18,543 nt of DNA from JACZWZ01 sp036478235 (GCA_036478235.1 JAZGDZ010000117.1:1-18543), one strand, 5' to 3'; numbered from the stretch's first letter, positions 5,847 to 13,502 are shown. Made by a program: numbers and translations. Notes: generated by a model not told the origin, from the sequence alone.

Positions 5847-5988
5847 GTAGAACGCAGTGCCGCCGAAAGGTGGCTCAATCATGCGGAGGCGCTTCGGGGC
5901 CGAACAGGACCCGAACGTAGAACACAGCGCCGCCCGCAAGGGCGGCACATCCGTGCGGAGGCGCCTCGGGACCGGATAGGACCAGAGC
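5847..5988 (+). repeat. Tandem ~71-nt repeat with GNRA-capped hairpins (possible structured RNA)
   Basis: Copy 1 starts GTAGAACGCAG (5847) and copy 2 GTAGAACACAG (5917). Both continue through a hairpin and TGCGGAGGCGC (5882 and 5954) to AGGACC. Hairpin 1 is GCCGCC-GAAA-GGTGGC (5859-5874). Hairpin 2 is GCCGCCC-GCAA-GGGCGGC (5929-5946). Copy 2 has gained one full base pair and turned a G-T wobble into G-C, and both loops are GNRA on the plus strand. This favours a plus-strand RNA structure over chance. Confidence 0.65.
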
Positions 5989-6054
5989 GCCGTAGCCAAA
6001 CCCGCAGCCAAACCTGGCCGTCGAGATGAGTGACATGTATCGCTCAACGGGCTC

Positions 6055-6876
6055 CTATTCCCATCTCAGGCGAATCGACAGACAGGTGAGGCCGCCTTCG
6101 GCCCTGGCGAACTCCGACACGTCCGTCGCCACGACGTCGATTCCCCTGTCGGCCAGCAGGTCGACGGTGGCGAGATGATGGTCCGCCACCAGGATCCGGC
6201 CGTCGGCAAGCCTGACGACGTTGGCGGCCTCCGGATCATCCCCGGGCACCTCGATCACCGCCAGCGAGTCGAACACACCCGACTCGCACGCCGCGGGGTG
6301 CCACAGGACCGCATCGTCACCGATCGCGCTCACCCCCGACTTGAGGTGGAGCGTCTCCCGCACCGGAACCGCTACGACGGTGATCCCCTGGGACTCCGCC
6401 ACGGCGGCGACGGCATCGACACCGGCCCGGTTCGTCCTTCCGCTGAGGCCCACGAAGATCCGGTCGCCGATCCGAAGCACGTCTCCGCCGTCGATCACAG
6501 CCGGCTCACCGACCCGGTCGAGCTGAAGATGCCGGGCCAGGGCGACGGCAACCGGACCGACCTCGCCGCGGCGCGATTCGTGGCCGGGTCGGGTCACGAG
6601 CCCCCGCTCGCCTATCACCACGGCAGCATCCTCCACGAACGACGAGTCGGGTTGGTCGTCGTCGACGGGAACCGACTCGACGCTGAAGCCGCCGGACTCG
6701 AGAGCGGCGACGTACCCATCGTGCTGTAACCGGGCGGTCCCGACGTCGAGAGGAGGGTCGGGAGGGACGGCGGTGACGCAGTCGGCGAAGCCGGCGGGAA
6801 CCCCTCGCACCAACGCGATGGGATCAGGGACGGTCAGCTGGCGGCGACCAGATAGTCGTCGGCTTCGTCCGACCAC
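6055..6876 (-). CDS. Dimethylarginine dimethylaminohydrolase-like amidinohydrolase (DDAH)
   Basis: DDAH hydrolyses N-omega-methylated arginines to citrulline and methylamines, in the arginine-modifying (pentein-fold) superfamily. In the 273-residue frame, ALVRGVPAGFADC opens the first repeat. SSFVEDAAVV (78-87) carries the substrate-binding acidic residues. LHLKSGVSAIGDD contains catalytic His177, and EGGLTCLSIRL has nucleophile Cys265. The start is uncertain. GTG 6876 overlaps the upstream NYN gene by 43 nt; a CTG at 6837 would give a 4-nt CTGA overlap; TTG 6813 is also possible. No clear Shine-Dalgarno decides this, and the first ~14 residues may be spurious. It is last in the SnoaL, NYN, DDAH unit. 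A related amidinotransferase activity cannot be excluded. Confidence 0.88.
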   Translation of the reverse strand: MVGRSRRLSGRRQLTVPDPIALVRGVPAGFADCVTAVPPDPPLDVGTARLQHDGYVAALESGGFSVESVPVDDDQPDSSFVEDAAVVIGERGLVTRPGHESRRGEVGPVAVALARHLQLDRVGEPAVIDGGDVLRIGDRIFVGLSGRTNRAGVDAVAAVAESQGITVVAVPVRETLHLKSGVSAIGDDAVLWHPAACESGVFDSLAVIEVPGDDPEAANVVRLADGRILVADHHLATVDLLADRGIDVVATDVSEFARAEGGLTCLSIRLRWE

Positions 6877-7856
6877 TCCATGGTGACGACACCGCGGGCG
6901 GCCGCGGCCCGGGAGAATTGGAGAAAGCCGCGGTAGCCGTAATCTTTCTCGCTGAAGCCGGAGTCGACCTTGCGCATCGCATCCTTGATTCCCGACAGCG
7001 GGAGCGTGGCGCTCTTGGCTTCCTCCACCACCCTGTGCAGCAGTGCGAACCCGGCCTCCTCGTGACCGCCTCGCTGACGAAAGCTCACCTCGGGATCACC
7101 TCGGGCCGGGCCGGCGGTCAGCTCGACGATCCCCTTCGTGGAGAGATTGCGCAGCAGCTCCCCGAAAGCCCTGAACCCGTAGTCGGCCTCGCTGAACGTC
7201 GGATCCTTGCGAATGATCGTCCGCTTGAGCGCCGAGGCCAGCACTACGCCGTCCCCAGATCGCTGCATGCCGGAAAGCGTCTGAGTCACCAAGCGCTCCA
7301 GTGCCGAGGCGTCCCGCCGCGGCGTCTCCGGCTGCTCGGCGTCTGCGATGCGGCTCTTCCCGGTCTTCTTGGGAAGCTCGACACCGTCCAGCGACTCGTA
7401 GAACAGGAACTCGTCACAGGCCGGGGGTAGGAGCTTGGACGTGCTGGCGCGGAGGCCGATGCCGACCACCCGCCGGTTGAGTTCGCGCAACTTGTGGACG
7501 AGGGGGGTGAAGTCGCTGTCGCCGGTGGCGATGACGAAGGTCGTGATGTAGTCGCGTTCGAAGGACAGCTCCAGGGCATCTACCGCCATCTTGATGTCGG
7601 CGGCGTTCTTGCGCGGTCCGTGGACGCGCTGCGGGATCTCGATCATCTCGACGTGGTGCTCGACGAGCATCGCCCGGAATTCGTCGAAGAGGTTCCAGTC
7701 GGCGTAAGCCCTGCGCACGATCACGCGACCTCTGTCGGCGAGTGCGTCGGCCACCGGCCGCATGTCGAACTGGTGGCCCCCAAGGTCTTCGCGGGCGCCG
7801 ATGGCGAGGTTCTCGAAGTCGAGGAAAAGGGCTATTCGGTCTTCGGAGGCGTCCAT
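6834..7856 (-). CDS. NYN (PIN-like) nuclease domain with two OST-HTH/LOTUS domains
   Basis: The N-terminal domain (about 1-160) is a LabA-like NYN/PIN domain, expected to be an RNase. Its acidic site is visible as FLDFENLAIG (Asp13, Asn16), NAADIKMAVDAL (Asp87) and ATGDSDFTPL (Asp113, Asp115). Two OST-HTH/LOTUS domains follow, at about 184-248 and 268-336, each with the same core FSExDYGxRxF. LOTUS modules bind RNA or protein partners, so targeted RNA cleavage is a reasonable inference. At 340 residues it is typical of NYN-LOTUS proteins. ATG 7856 is 3 nt after the stop of the SnoaL-like gene, indicating translational coupling, and the DDAH frame overlaps its 3' end. It is cytosolic; no signal or membrane segment is seen. 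Confidence 0.9.
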   Translation of the reverse strand: MDASEDRIALFLDFENLAIGAREDLGGHQFDMRPVADALADRGRVIVRRAYADWNLFDEFRAMLVEHHVEMIEIPQRVHGPRKNAADIKMAVDALELSFERDYITTFVIATGDSDFTPLVHKLRELNRRVVGIGLRASTSKLLPPACDEFLFYESLDGVELPKKTGKSRIADAEQPETPRRDASALERLVTQTLSGMQRSGDGVVLASALKRTIIRKDPTFSEADYGFRAFGELLRNLSTKGIVELTAGPARGDPEVSFRQRGGHEEAGFALLHRVVEEAKSATLPLSGIKDAMRKVDSGFSEKDYGYRGFLQFSRAAAARGVVTMEWSDEADDYLVAAS

Positions 7857-7859
7857 GAG

Positions 7860-8228
7860 TCAGGTGGCCTTCCTGGGAGTCATGAACCACTCTACGAACT
7901 CGCAGCATCGACCGTCCCGGAATGAGAGTTGGAACACGTTCCAGTACTCCTCGCCGCTGGCGTATGAGGTCTCCCCGGTCGCGATCGCCCGATCGCCTCC
8001 TACCAACCACGGCGAATAGGCAGCGGTCCACGAGCCGGGCGGGTCGGGGCTGCGCTGCCAATCGGCGATGATCGCCTCGCGCCCCACGATGGGGTCGTCA
8101 CCGGGGTGATACCGATAGGCGGCGTCTTCGGTGAAGAGCCGGCCGATCGAGCCGGCGTCGCAGGAGCGCCAGGCCTCCAGGTAGGCATCGAGCCAATTCT
8201 GGACGGTGGCCGCGGTCAACTCCTTCAT
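7860..8228 (-). CDS. SnoaL/NTF2-like small alpha+beta-cone protein
   Basis: The 122-residue product has the SnoaL-like plan: an N-terminal helix pair (TVQNWLDAYLEAWRSCDAGS), LFTEDAAYRYHPGDDPIVGR followed by a helix, then beta strands ending in CCEFVEWFMTPRKAT. Such folds form a small pocket used by isomerases, cyclases and many proteins of unknown role. His and Asp residues at RYHPGDDP could line the pocket, but no specific activity can be assigned. ATG 8228 is favoured over an ATG at 8393, because the longer form would overlap PolX and TACGCT sits 6 nt before 8228. It heads the SnoaL, NYN, DDAH unit and lies 22 nt after the PolX stop. Confidence 0.82.
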   Translation of the reverse strand: MKELTAATVQNWLDAYLEAWRSCDAGSIGRLFTEDAAYRYHPGDDPIVGREAIIADWQRSPDPPGSWTAAYSPWLVGGDRAIATGETSYASGEEYWNVFQLSFRDGRCCEFVEWFMTPRKAT

Positions 8229-8234
8229 GGCAAC

Positions 8235-8240
8235 AGCGTA
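8235..8240 (-). promoter_or_regulatory. -10 box TACGCT of the SnoaL-NYN-DDAH unit
   Basis: TACGCT (minus strand) is 6 nt from ATG 8228, in the 22-nt gap after the PolX stop. It could give a leaderless transcript of its own. Confidence 0.5.
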
Positions 8241-8250
8241 CCGGCCCGCC

Positions 8251-9993
8251 TCATCGGGAACGCTTGGTGTCCACCCAGGCAAGAAAGCGGTCGCGCGGCC
8301 AGGTGTTGGCGATCCGGTCCCGATCGACCCAGCCTCGCCGAGCCTGGCGCACCCCCCACCTCGTGTTGCCCAGCTCGGATGAATCGTGAGCATCCGTGCC
8401 GATCACGAACGCGATGTCCCGCCCTCGGGCGAGCCGGAGGACCTCGGACGGAGCATCGAGCCGATCGAGATGGCAATTGATCTCGATGGCACACCCCGTC
8501 TGCTCGGCTGCCTCGAGCACGGCCGCAACATCCAGTTCGATGCCGGGGCGCTTACCGACCCGGCGGCCGGTGAGGTGGCCGATGGCGTTGACCCCCGGGT
8601 TGCCCATCGCCGTGATCACCCGCTTCGTCTGCTCGTCGGAGTCGAGATCGAAGTGGGAGTGAACGCTGGCAACCCCCCAGTCGTACCCGGAGAGGAATTC
8701 TGGGTCGTAGTCGACCGAACCGTCCCTCCCGATGTTGAGCTCGGCCCCGTGCAACACGCGCATCTTGCGATTGCGCTTTCGGATCTCCACGATCTGGGCG
8801 CGCTGTCGCAGCATCTGCTGTCGTGAGGCGCCGTTGATGGCCAGATCCTCGGCATGGTCGGTGATCGCCAGATACGTGTACCCGCGGCGCTTGGCGGCCT
8901 CGACGACGTCGGCCAGTTCCTCGCGTCCGTCGCCGCTGAGCGAGGTGTGGACATGCAAGTCTCCCAGCAGATCTTCCTCGGCGACCAGACTCGGAAGCTC
9001 CCCCACCAGTGCGGCCTCGATCTCACCCGTGTCCTCCCGCAGCTCGGGACTGATCCACGGAAGCCCGAGTGCGGCGTAGACGTCCTCCTCAGTCTCCGAG
9101 GCGACAACGCGGCCGGTCTCGGCGTCGGCCAGGGCGTACTCGTTGAGGACCCAGCCGCGGTCCATCGCCATCTGGCGCAGCCTGATGTTGTGAGCCTTCG
9201 AGCCGGTGAAATACATCTGCGCAGACCCGTATTGCTCTGGAGTCACCACCCTGACGTCGATCTGGAGCCCGGCCGCAGTGATGATCGCCGTCTTGCGAGC
9301 CCCGTATCCCACAACGTCCTCGACGAGGGGTAGTTCGACCAGGCGTTTCATCACCGCGTCTGGATCGCCGGTGCCGGCAACGATGACGTCGACGTCGCCG
9401 ATCGTCTCCCGAAACCTCCTGAGGCTTCCCATGGGCTCTGCCCGGACGACGCCCGACACTTCGCCTAGCGCCGTCGCCACCTCCCGGGCCACCCGAAGTG
9501 CCTCGATGATCGGAGTCCGGCGCTCTTTGCCGCCCAACCCGAGCCGCTCGAGCGAGCGAGCGATGTTCTCCTCGGTCTTGGCACCCATCCCCGGAAGCGC
9601 CCGCAGCTCCTCGCGCTTCAAGGCTGCCTTGAGGTCGTCGACCGAGTGGACCCCGAGCTCGTCGCGCAGGAGAACCGCCGTCTTGGGACCTACACCAGGA
9701 ATCCGAGTGAGCTCCACGAACTCGGGGGGGAACGAGGCGCGCAGCTCCTCCAGCCGGTCGATCCGCCCCTTCTCGACTAGCTGAAAGATCTTGCGCGCCG
9801 TGCCGGTGCCGATCCCGCGCAAGGAGGTCAGCGCCGCAGCACTCAGCCCCGCCACCGGCTCGGGATGTCCCTCGACGGCCCGAGCAGCCGTCTCATAGGC
9901 GCGGACCCTGAAGGCGTTGCTGCTCCCCTCGGCGAGCGTCGTCAGCCGGGCGAGCTCATACAGGTGGGACGCCACCTCGCTGTTCGAGACCAC
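8251..9993 (-). CDS. polX: DNA polymerase/3'-5' exonuclease PolX
   Basis: PolX is a family X gap-filling repair polymerase with a C-terminal PHP phosphoesterase giving 3'-5' exonuclease or AP-endonuclease activity. The 580 residues match the usual bacterial length. Helix-hairpin-helix motifs are at about 58-64, 97-103 and 133-139 (LRGIGTG, RIPGVG, LPGMGAK). The palm has MGSLRRFRETIGDVDVIV with catalytic Asp200 and Asp202, and Asp246 in QIDVRV. The PHP domain has GDLHVHTSLSGDG (His347, His349), ITDH (His380), GAELNI (Glu418), SVHSH (about 445) and GTDAH (Asp534, His536). All metal ligands look intact. The start is GTG 9993, supported by TAAGCT 6 nt upstream. It is divergent from the CREST-like gene. 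Confidence 0.95.
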   Translation of the reverse strand: MVSNSEVASHLYELARLTTLAEGSSNAFRVRAYETAARAVEGHPEPVAGLSAAALTSLRGIGTGTARKIFQLVEKGRIDRLEELRASFPPEFVELTRIPGVGPKTAVLLRDELGVHSVDDLKAALKREELRALPGMGAKTEENIARSLERLGLGGKERRTPIIEALRVAREVATALGEVSGVVRAEPMGSLRRFRETIGDVDVIVAGTGDPDAVMKRLVELPLVEDVVGYGARKTAIITAAGLQIDVRVVTPEQYGSAQMYFTGSKAHNIRLRQMAMDRGWVLNEYALADAETGRVVASETEEDVYAALGLPWISPELREDTGEIEAALVGELPSLVAEEDLLGDLHVHTSLSGDGREELADVVEAAKRRGYTYLAITDHAEDLAINGASRQQMLRQRAQIVEIRKRNRKMRVLHGAELNIGRDGSVDYDPEFLSGYDWGVASVHSHFDLDSDEQTKRVITAMGNPGVNAIGHLTGRRVGKRPGIELDVAAVLEAAEQTGCAIEINCHLDRLDAPSEVLRLARGRDIAFVIGTDAHDSSELGNTRWGVRQARRGWVDRDRIANTWPRDRFLAWVDTKRSR

Positions 9994-9999
9994 ATCGCC

Positions 10000-10005
10000 A
10001 GCTTA
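10000..10005 (-). promoter_or_regulatory. -10 box TAAGCT of polX
   Basis: TAAGCT (minus strand) is followed by 6 nt and GTG 9993, consistent with leaderless initiation on GTG. Confidence 0.5.
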
Positions 10006-10010
10006 AGAGA

Positions 10011-10027
10011 CCGCGCCTTGGGCGCGG
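10011..10027. other. GC-rich hairpin in the polX upstream region
   Basis: CCGCGCC (10011-10017), loop TTG, GGCGCGG (10021-10027) is a perfect 7-bp stem without a T-run, followed by a GGGGCCCC-rich stretch. It lies upstream of both divergent genes; the role is unknown. I see no gene in 9994-10120. Confidence 0.4.
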
Positions 10028-10120
10028 ACTCGGCGGCCTGGGGCTGGGGCCCCCGGGTCGCACAGCGATGAGCCGTAGGGCGAAGAGCCATGAACATACT
10101 AAAGAGAGCAAGATCCCGGA

Positions 10121-10676
10121 ATGCGTCGTTCAATCCGCATTGGGCTGGGAGTCATCGTCCTCGCCGGGATGGCAACGGCGCTCCACGTCACCCGCCCCTC
10201 GGACCCGGGCCCGAGCTCCGACTGCGAGGCGATCGGCGACGGCCTCCTCCGTCAACCGGCCAACAGCCTCAGCGCCCTGGCCCTCGTAGCCGTCGGGATC
10301 GCTCTCGCCGCAGGTTCGACCCGGGCGGGGCGCCTGATCGGCGGCGGTACCGCCGCCGCCGGCACGACATCGGTACTGGCCCATGCCACGCTCCACCCCC
10401 TCGCCCAGGCAGCGGACGGAGTCGCCGTTGTCGCGTCGTTGACCTTGATCGGAGCCGCGATGATTTCCGCTGCCTCCATCGACTGGATCCGGATAGGGGC
10501 CGCGGGTGCCCTCGCCGCGGTCGGGGTCGCCGTCTGGGCTGCGTCGCGAACCGGAGGCCCGCTGTGCGACCCGGGCGCGCTCCTCGGGGGCGGCCATGCC
10601 GGGTGGCACGTGCTGGGCGGCCGGAGCCGCCGGCCTCACCGCGCTCGGCCTGTCGGGTCGGCGACGGAAACCCTGA
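10121..10676 (+). CDS. CREST/ceramidase-like membrane protein, frameshifted near its end
   Basis: The N-terminal and middle parts are a small polytopic membrane protein (helices at about 5-22, 48-66, 73-90, 101-120 and 125-142). Signature residues of the CREST hydrolase superfamily (alkaline ceramidase, PAQR and relatives) are in order: Ser84, His88 (SVLAHATLH), Asp99 and a late HAGWH pair (His159, His163). Just after HAGWHVLG the frame changes. The original frame runs to 10858, deep into the next gene, as Arg-rich non-family sequence. Skipping one G near 10619 gives AGAAGLTALGLSGRRRKP and a stop at 10674-10676, 24 nt before the next ATG. The intact product would be 184 residues. An assembly error or a true mutation are both possible. 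The substrate is unknown; the family call is moderate. Confidence 0.65.
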
Positions 10677-10683
10677 GCCGCTC

Positions 10684-10689
10684 TACGCT
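10684..10689 (+). promoter_or_regulatory. -10 box TACGCT of the PQQ-propeller gene
   Basis: TACGCT is 11 nt before ATG 10701, a slightly longer spacing than elsewhere in the window. It lies after the restored stop of the upstream gene. Confidence 0.4.
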
Positions 10690-10700
10690 CACCTTCGGTC

Positions 10701-12194
10701 ATGGTGCGCCGCGAATACGTGAGCTTTCTCCGAGAGAGACGGCAGGACATCGGTTTTGGCGACCGCGGACCCGATCCGTCCCGCTGGCTGTGGCTTGTCC
10801 TCGCCGTCGGCTTCGTAGCGATCTCGGTGTGGTGGTTCGGATTCCGCGACGCCGATGACATCGCCTCCGAACGAATCCTCGACGACACCACCATCCCGAC
10901 TCTGCTGCTTCCGTCGGCGATCGACGAGCAGGGTGGAGCCGTGCTCACGGCCTCGCTGGAATGCAGCACCCTCGTCGAGGAGTGGACCACGTTCCAAGGC
11001 GGGGCCGAGCGCACCGGCTGCCTGACCACACGCACGATCACCTCGCCGGAGATCATGTGGCAGGTCGAGACGGGAATACAGGGCTGGCGCAACAACCCCG
11101 TCATCGAAGACGGTGCGGTCTTCGTGGGAAGTGCCGGAGTAGCTCAGTTCTCTCGGGACAGGCGCGACGGCATCTATTCCTTCGACCTGGCCACCGGGAC
11201 GCGGCGTTGGATCTATACGACGGAACTCGACGTGAACAGCGTCGCCGTGTCCGACGGCGTGGTCGTGGCGACAGGTGACGAGGGACGAATCTGGGCGCTC
11301 AGCGCGCGTGACGGCAGCCTGCTGTGGACCGACGACCTCGGGGTGGCCGTGTTCGGTGATCCGCTCATCCTGGGCGACATGGTGGTGATCGGAGACGGCG
11401 CCGGTCAGGTGCGGGCGTACAACCTGGAAACCGGCGGCGATCCGCTTTGGACGGCCAAAGTGACCGGCCCGATCCGTGGGGGCGCCTCCTCGGACGGGGA
11501 ACGCATCTACGTGGCCGGGGAGGGGCACGAGGTGCTGGCGCTCGCCATGAACGGCGAGGAGCTGTGGCGAGTCGAGGTGACCGCCCGGGGGCCGCAGGGA
11601 GACCGGGCCCGGATCTTTGCCGCCCCCACGGTCACCGAAACAATGCTGCTCGTCTCATTGCTTCGTGAAGACGTATATGCGGAGCCCGCCCTGCTGGCGC
11701 TGGACAAGGAGACCGGAGAGGTGATCTGGCGCGCTAGAGATGCCGCCGGCATCAAGACCCAGTGGGCCAACGTCCGCTCGTCACCGGCCGTTGCCGGCGA
11801 CTTCGTGGTCTACGGCGAGGGGTACTCGAAGCAACTCGTCGTCCTCGACCTCGCCACCGGGGAGACGGCGTGGTCGCTCCCGGTCGGCGAGTTCTGCTAC
11901 CCGCATTGGCCGTCACCCGCCGTCAACAACGGGATCGCCTACCTGGCCCGCCACGACGGCGCCCTCTATGCGGTGAACCTCAAGACCCAGGAGATCGAAT
12001 GGTCGATCTATCTGGGTGACGCCGAGGGAACCGGAGCCTTCCCGGCCGACTACGGCAGCGGCTTTTGTGATTGGGGCCCGGAGAGCGGGCATTCCATCCT
12101 CGCCTCGCCGGCGGTCAGTCCGGAAGGGGTCATCGTCGTCGGGTCCCTCGAGGGTCGTCTGATGGCGATCGGTGACTCCGAGTGGGATTCGTAG
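10701..12194 (+). CDS. Membrane-anchored PQQ-type beta-propeller protein
   Basis: The 497-residue product starts with a basic cytosolic tail and one transmembrane anchor at about 28-48 (SRWLWLVLAVGFVAISVWWF). An extracytoplasmic beta-propeller built of PQQ-like blades follows. Blade motifs recur, for example YSFDLATGTRRWIY, WALSARDGSLLWTD, RAYNLETGGDPLW, LALDKETGEVIWRA, VVLDLATGETAWSL and YAVNLKTQEIEWSI, about seven in all. Similar propellers occur in BamB and in quinoprotein dehydrogenases, but I see no dedicated PQQ catalytic residues, so a scaffold or binding role is more likely than an enzyme. The start is ATG 10701, preceded by TACGCT at 11 nt. Its stop codon runs directly into heptamer family II. 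The specific function is unknown. Confidence 0.85.
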   Translation: MVRREYVSFLRERRQDIGFGDRGPDPSRWLWLVLAVGFVAISVWWFGFRDADDIASERILDDTTIPTLLLPSAIDEQGGAVLTASLECSTLVEEWTTFQGGAERTGCLTTRTITSPEIMWQVETGIQGWRNNPVIEDGAVFVGSAGVAQFSRDRRDGIYSFDLATGTRRWIYTTELDVNSVAVSDGVVVATGDEGRIWALSARDGSLLWTDDLGVAVFGDPLILGDMVVIGDGAGQVRAYNLETGGDPLWTAKVTGPIRGGASSDGERIYVAGEGHEVLALAMNGEELWRVEVTARGPQGDRARIFAAPTVTETMLLVSLLREDVYAEPALLALDKETGEVIWRARDAAGIKTQWANVRSSPAVAGDFVVYGEGYSKQLVVLDLATGETAWSLPVGEFCYPHWPSPAVNNGIAYLARHDGALYAVNLKTQEIEWSIYLGDAEGTGAFPADYGSGFCDWGPESGHSILASPAVSPEGVIVVGSLEGRLMAIGDSEWDS

Positions 12195-12242
12195 ATAGCC
12201 GTTAGCCGTTAGCCGTTGGCAAGAGAGCGGGAAACGGAAAAC
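12194..12242. repeat. Two-armed heptamer array, family II (GTTNNCC)
   Basis: Seven units lie in one 7-nt register: GATAGCC, GTTAGCC, GTTAGCC, GTTGGCA, AGAGAGC, GGGAAAC, GGAAAAC. The last two are inverted units (GTTTCCC and GTTTTCC on the other strand), so the arms face each other with five of seven positions able to pair, as in family I. It begins on the last base of the PQQ-propeller stop codon, in a convergent gap. Confidence 0.75.
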
Positions 12243-12303
12243 TCGACGGCACCAGCGACCGCGGCCCGACAGGCGCGTCGAAGATTCCCAGCCCAACCCG
12301 GTC

Positions 12304-12317
12304 GGGAAACGGAGAAC
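12304..12317. repeat. Second right-arm copy of heptamer family II
   Basis: GGGAAAC and GGAGAAC repeat the right arm found at 12229-12242 with one change. They lie 3 nt before the S41-like gene's stop codon. The sequence between (12243-12303) shows no gene. Confidence 0.6.
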
Positions 12318-12320
12318 CGG

Positions 12321-13502
12321 TTAATCGCCCAACAGCAGTAGCGCGGCGGTGAACGCGTCCTCTGCGGCGTCATCGGGCTCGACGCCGCCGCTGAGGTCGG
12401 TGCCGTCGACCGCCATCACACGCAGATTAGGGAGCGCGAGCGACCAGCCATTGGGAAGGAAACGGACCATCGCCGGTCCGGGCGATCCCGCCGTCGGTGA
12501 CCCGATCAGGGTCACCCCGGGCACTTCGCTCAACATCCACGCCAAAGTCTCGGCGACGCCAACTGTGCCCGGTCCGATCAGCACAGCCACCTCTCCGTCG
12601 TACACCCCGGTCGGCAGGGGCGTCACCGAGAGGCTTCCGGCATCAACGAACCCATCGCTTGCCCGCACGGCGAGGGCGGCCACCTGCCGAGGCCGGGGAA
12701 CCAAGCGGCTGGCGATGAGCAACACGTGGTCGATCGACCCGCCATCGGTGGACCTGAGGTCGAGGATCAGTGCGGGTGCAACAGAGATTGCGTTGTCGAT
12801 GACTCGCGCCGCTTGGCGTTCCGAGGCCTCCTCGTCGTCGCCAAACGACCCGAGCCGGCGAAAGCCCACATATGCGATTCCCTCGCCCACCGTCCCGACA
12901 TCGATGCCGCCGTTGCCGGCCTGGGTCGTCCCGGGGACCGGAGGGATCGGTTCAGTGGAGCCGGCCGGCCACACCTCCCCCGCGCCGAACATCAAACGGA
13001 TCTGGACGTCACCGAGCGGCTCGAGCAGGGCGATCATCGCCTCCCGCAGCCGCAGCCCGCCACCGGCCAGATCGGCGGCGAGCGCGGCGCGGCGATCAGA
13101 CCATCCCGAGTCCAGCGGAGGCGCCAGGTTCTCCTCCACCGTTGCCGCCAGGACCGCAAAGACTCCCGCCGGGTCGAAGGCATCCGGATCGTCGAGGCAT
13201 GATTCGGGGAGGAACTCGATCGGATCGAACCGAAGCAATCGGCCGGCATCGCGCACCACGAGCCGTCCACCCTCCAACGAAATCACGTCGCTGATCCCGC
13301 GCGCCCCACCGCTGGCGACGGACATGCAGTGAGCCGAGCTGTGCTCGTAGATCTCGACGGTGCCGCCGTCGATCGAGATGAACGTGCCCCAGCCTTCTGA
13401 CTCCCAATTGCCCTCGAAGGGCTCTGCCTCCCGGGCTCCCGTGTTGCAGGCGGCCGCGACGATCCCGAGCAGGGCAACCAGGCCGAGAGCTCGCCGCCTC
13501 AC
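12321..13502 (-). CDS. S41 peptidase-like lipoprotein, probably catalytically dead
   Basis: The GTG start at 13502 gives a lipoprotein signal MRRRALGLVALLGIVAAAC with lipobox Cys19, so the 393-residue protein should be lipid-anchored outside the membrane. The C-terminal half resembles the tail-specific/S41 protease core: IAYVGFRRLGSFG, ALILDLRSTDGGSIDHVLLIASRL, VAVLIGPGTVGVAETLAWML and VTLIGSPTAGSPG. The family nucleophile Ser, expected in a T-x-S-x-A-E context, is Gly315 here (TVGVAE), and the Lys often found after IGxxTxG is Ser. A binding rather than proteolytic role is therefore likely. GTG 13502 overlaps the WS/DGAT stop as GTGA, a sign of translational coupling. Longer starts up to 13598 would lack the signal peptide at the N-terminus. 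Confidence 0.8.
   Translation of the reverse strand: MRRRALGLVALLGIVAAACNTGAREAEPFEGNWESEGWGTFISIDGGTVEIYEHSSAHCMSVASGGARGISDVISLEGGRLVVRDAGRLLRFDPIEFLPESCLDDPDAFDPAGVFAVLAATVEENLAPPLDSGWSDRRAALAADLAGGGLRLREAMIALLEPLGDVQIRLMFGAGEVWPAGSTEPIPPVPGTTQAGNGGIDVGTVGEGIAYVGFRRLGSFGDDEEASERQAARVIDNAISVAPALILDLRSTDGGSIDHVLLIASRLVPRPRQVAALAVRASDGFVDAGSLSVTPLPTGVYDGEVAVLIGPGTVGVAETLAWMLSEVPGVTLIGSPTAGSPGPAMVRFLPNGWSLALPNLRVMAVDGTDLSGGVEPDDAAEDAFTAALLLLGD

Noticed and set aside
5754..6047. 97-residue minus-strand frame over the structured region
   Set aside because: It has no recognisable domain, no -10 box at the expected distance and no Shine-Dalgarno; the repeated peptide in it follows from the 71-nt DNA repeat.
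9994..10120. tRNA or other known RNA gene
   Set aside because: Only a 7-bp hairpin and GC-rich runs are present; no cloverleaf or conserved T-loop sequence.
10677..10858. C-terminal extension of the CREST-like gene to 10858
   Set aside because: It is Arg-rich, overlaps the start of the PQQ-propeller gene and is best explained by a one-base frameshift near 10619.
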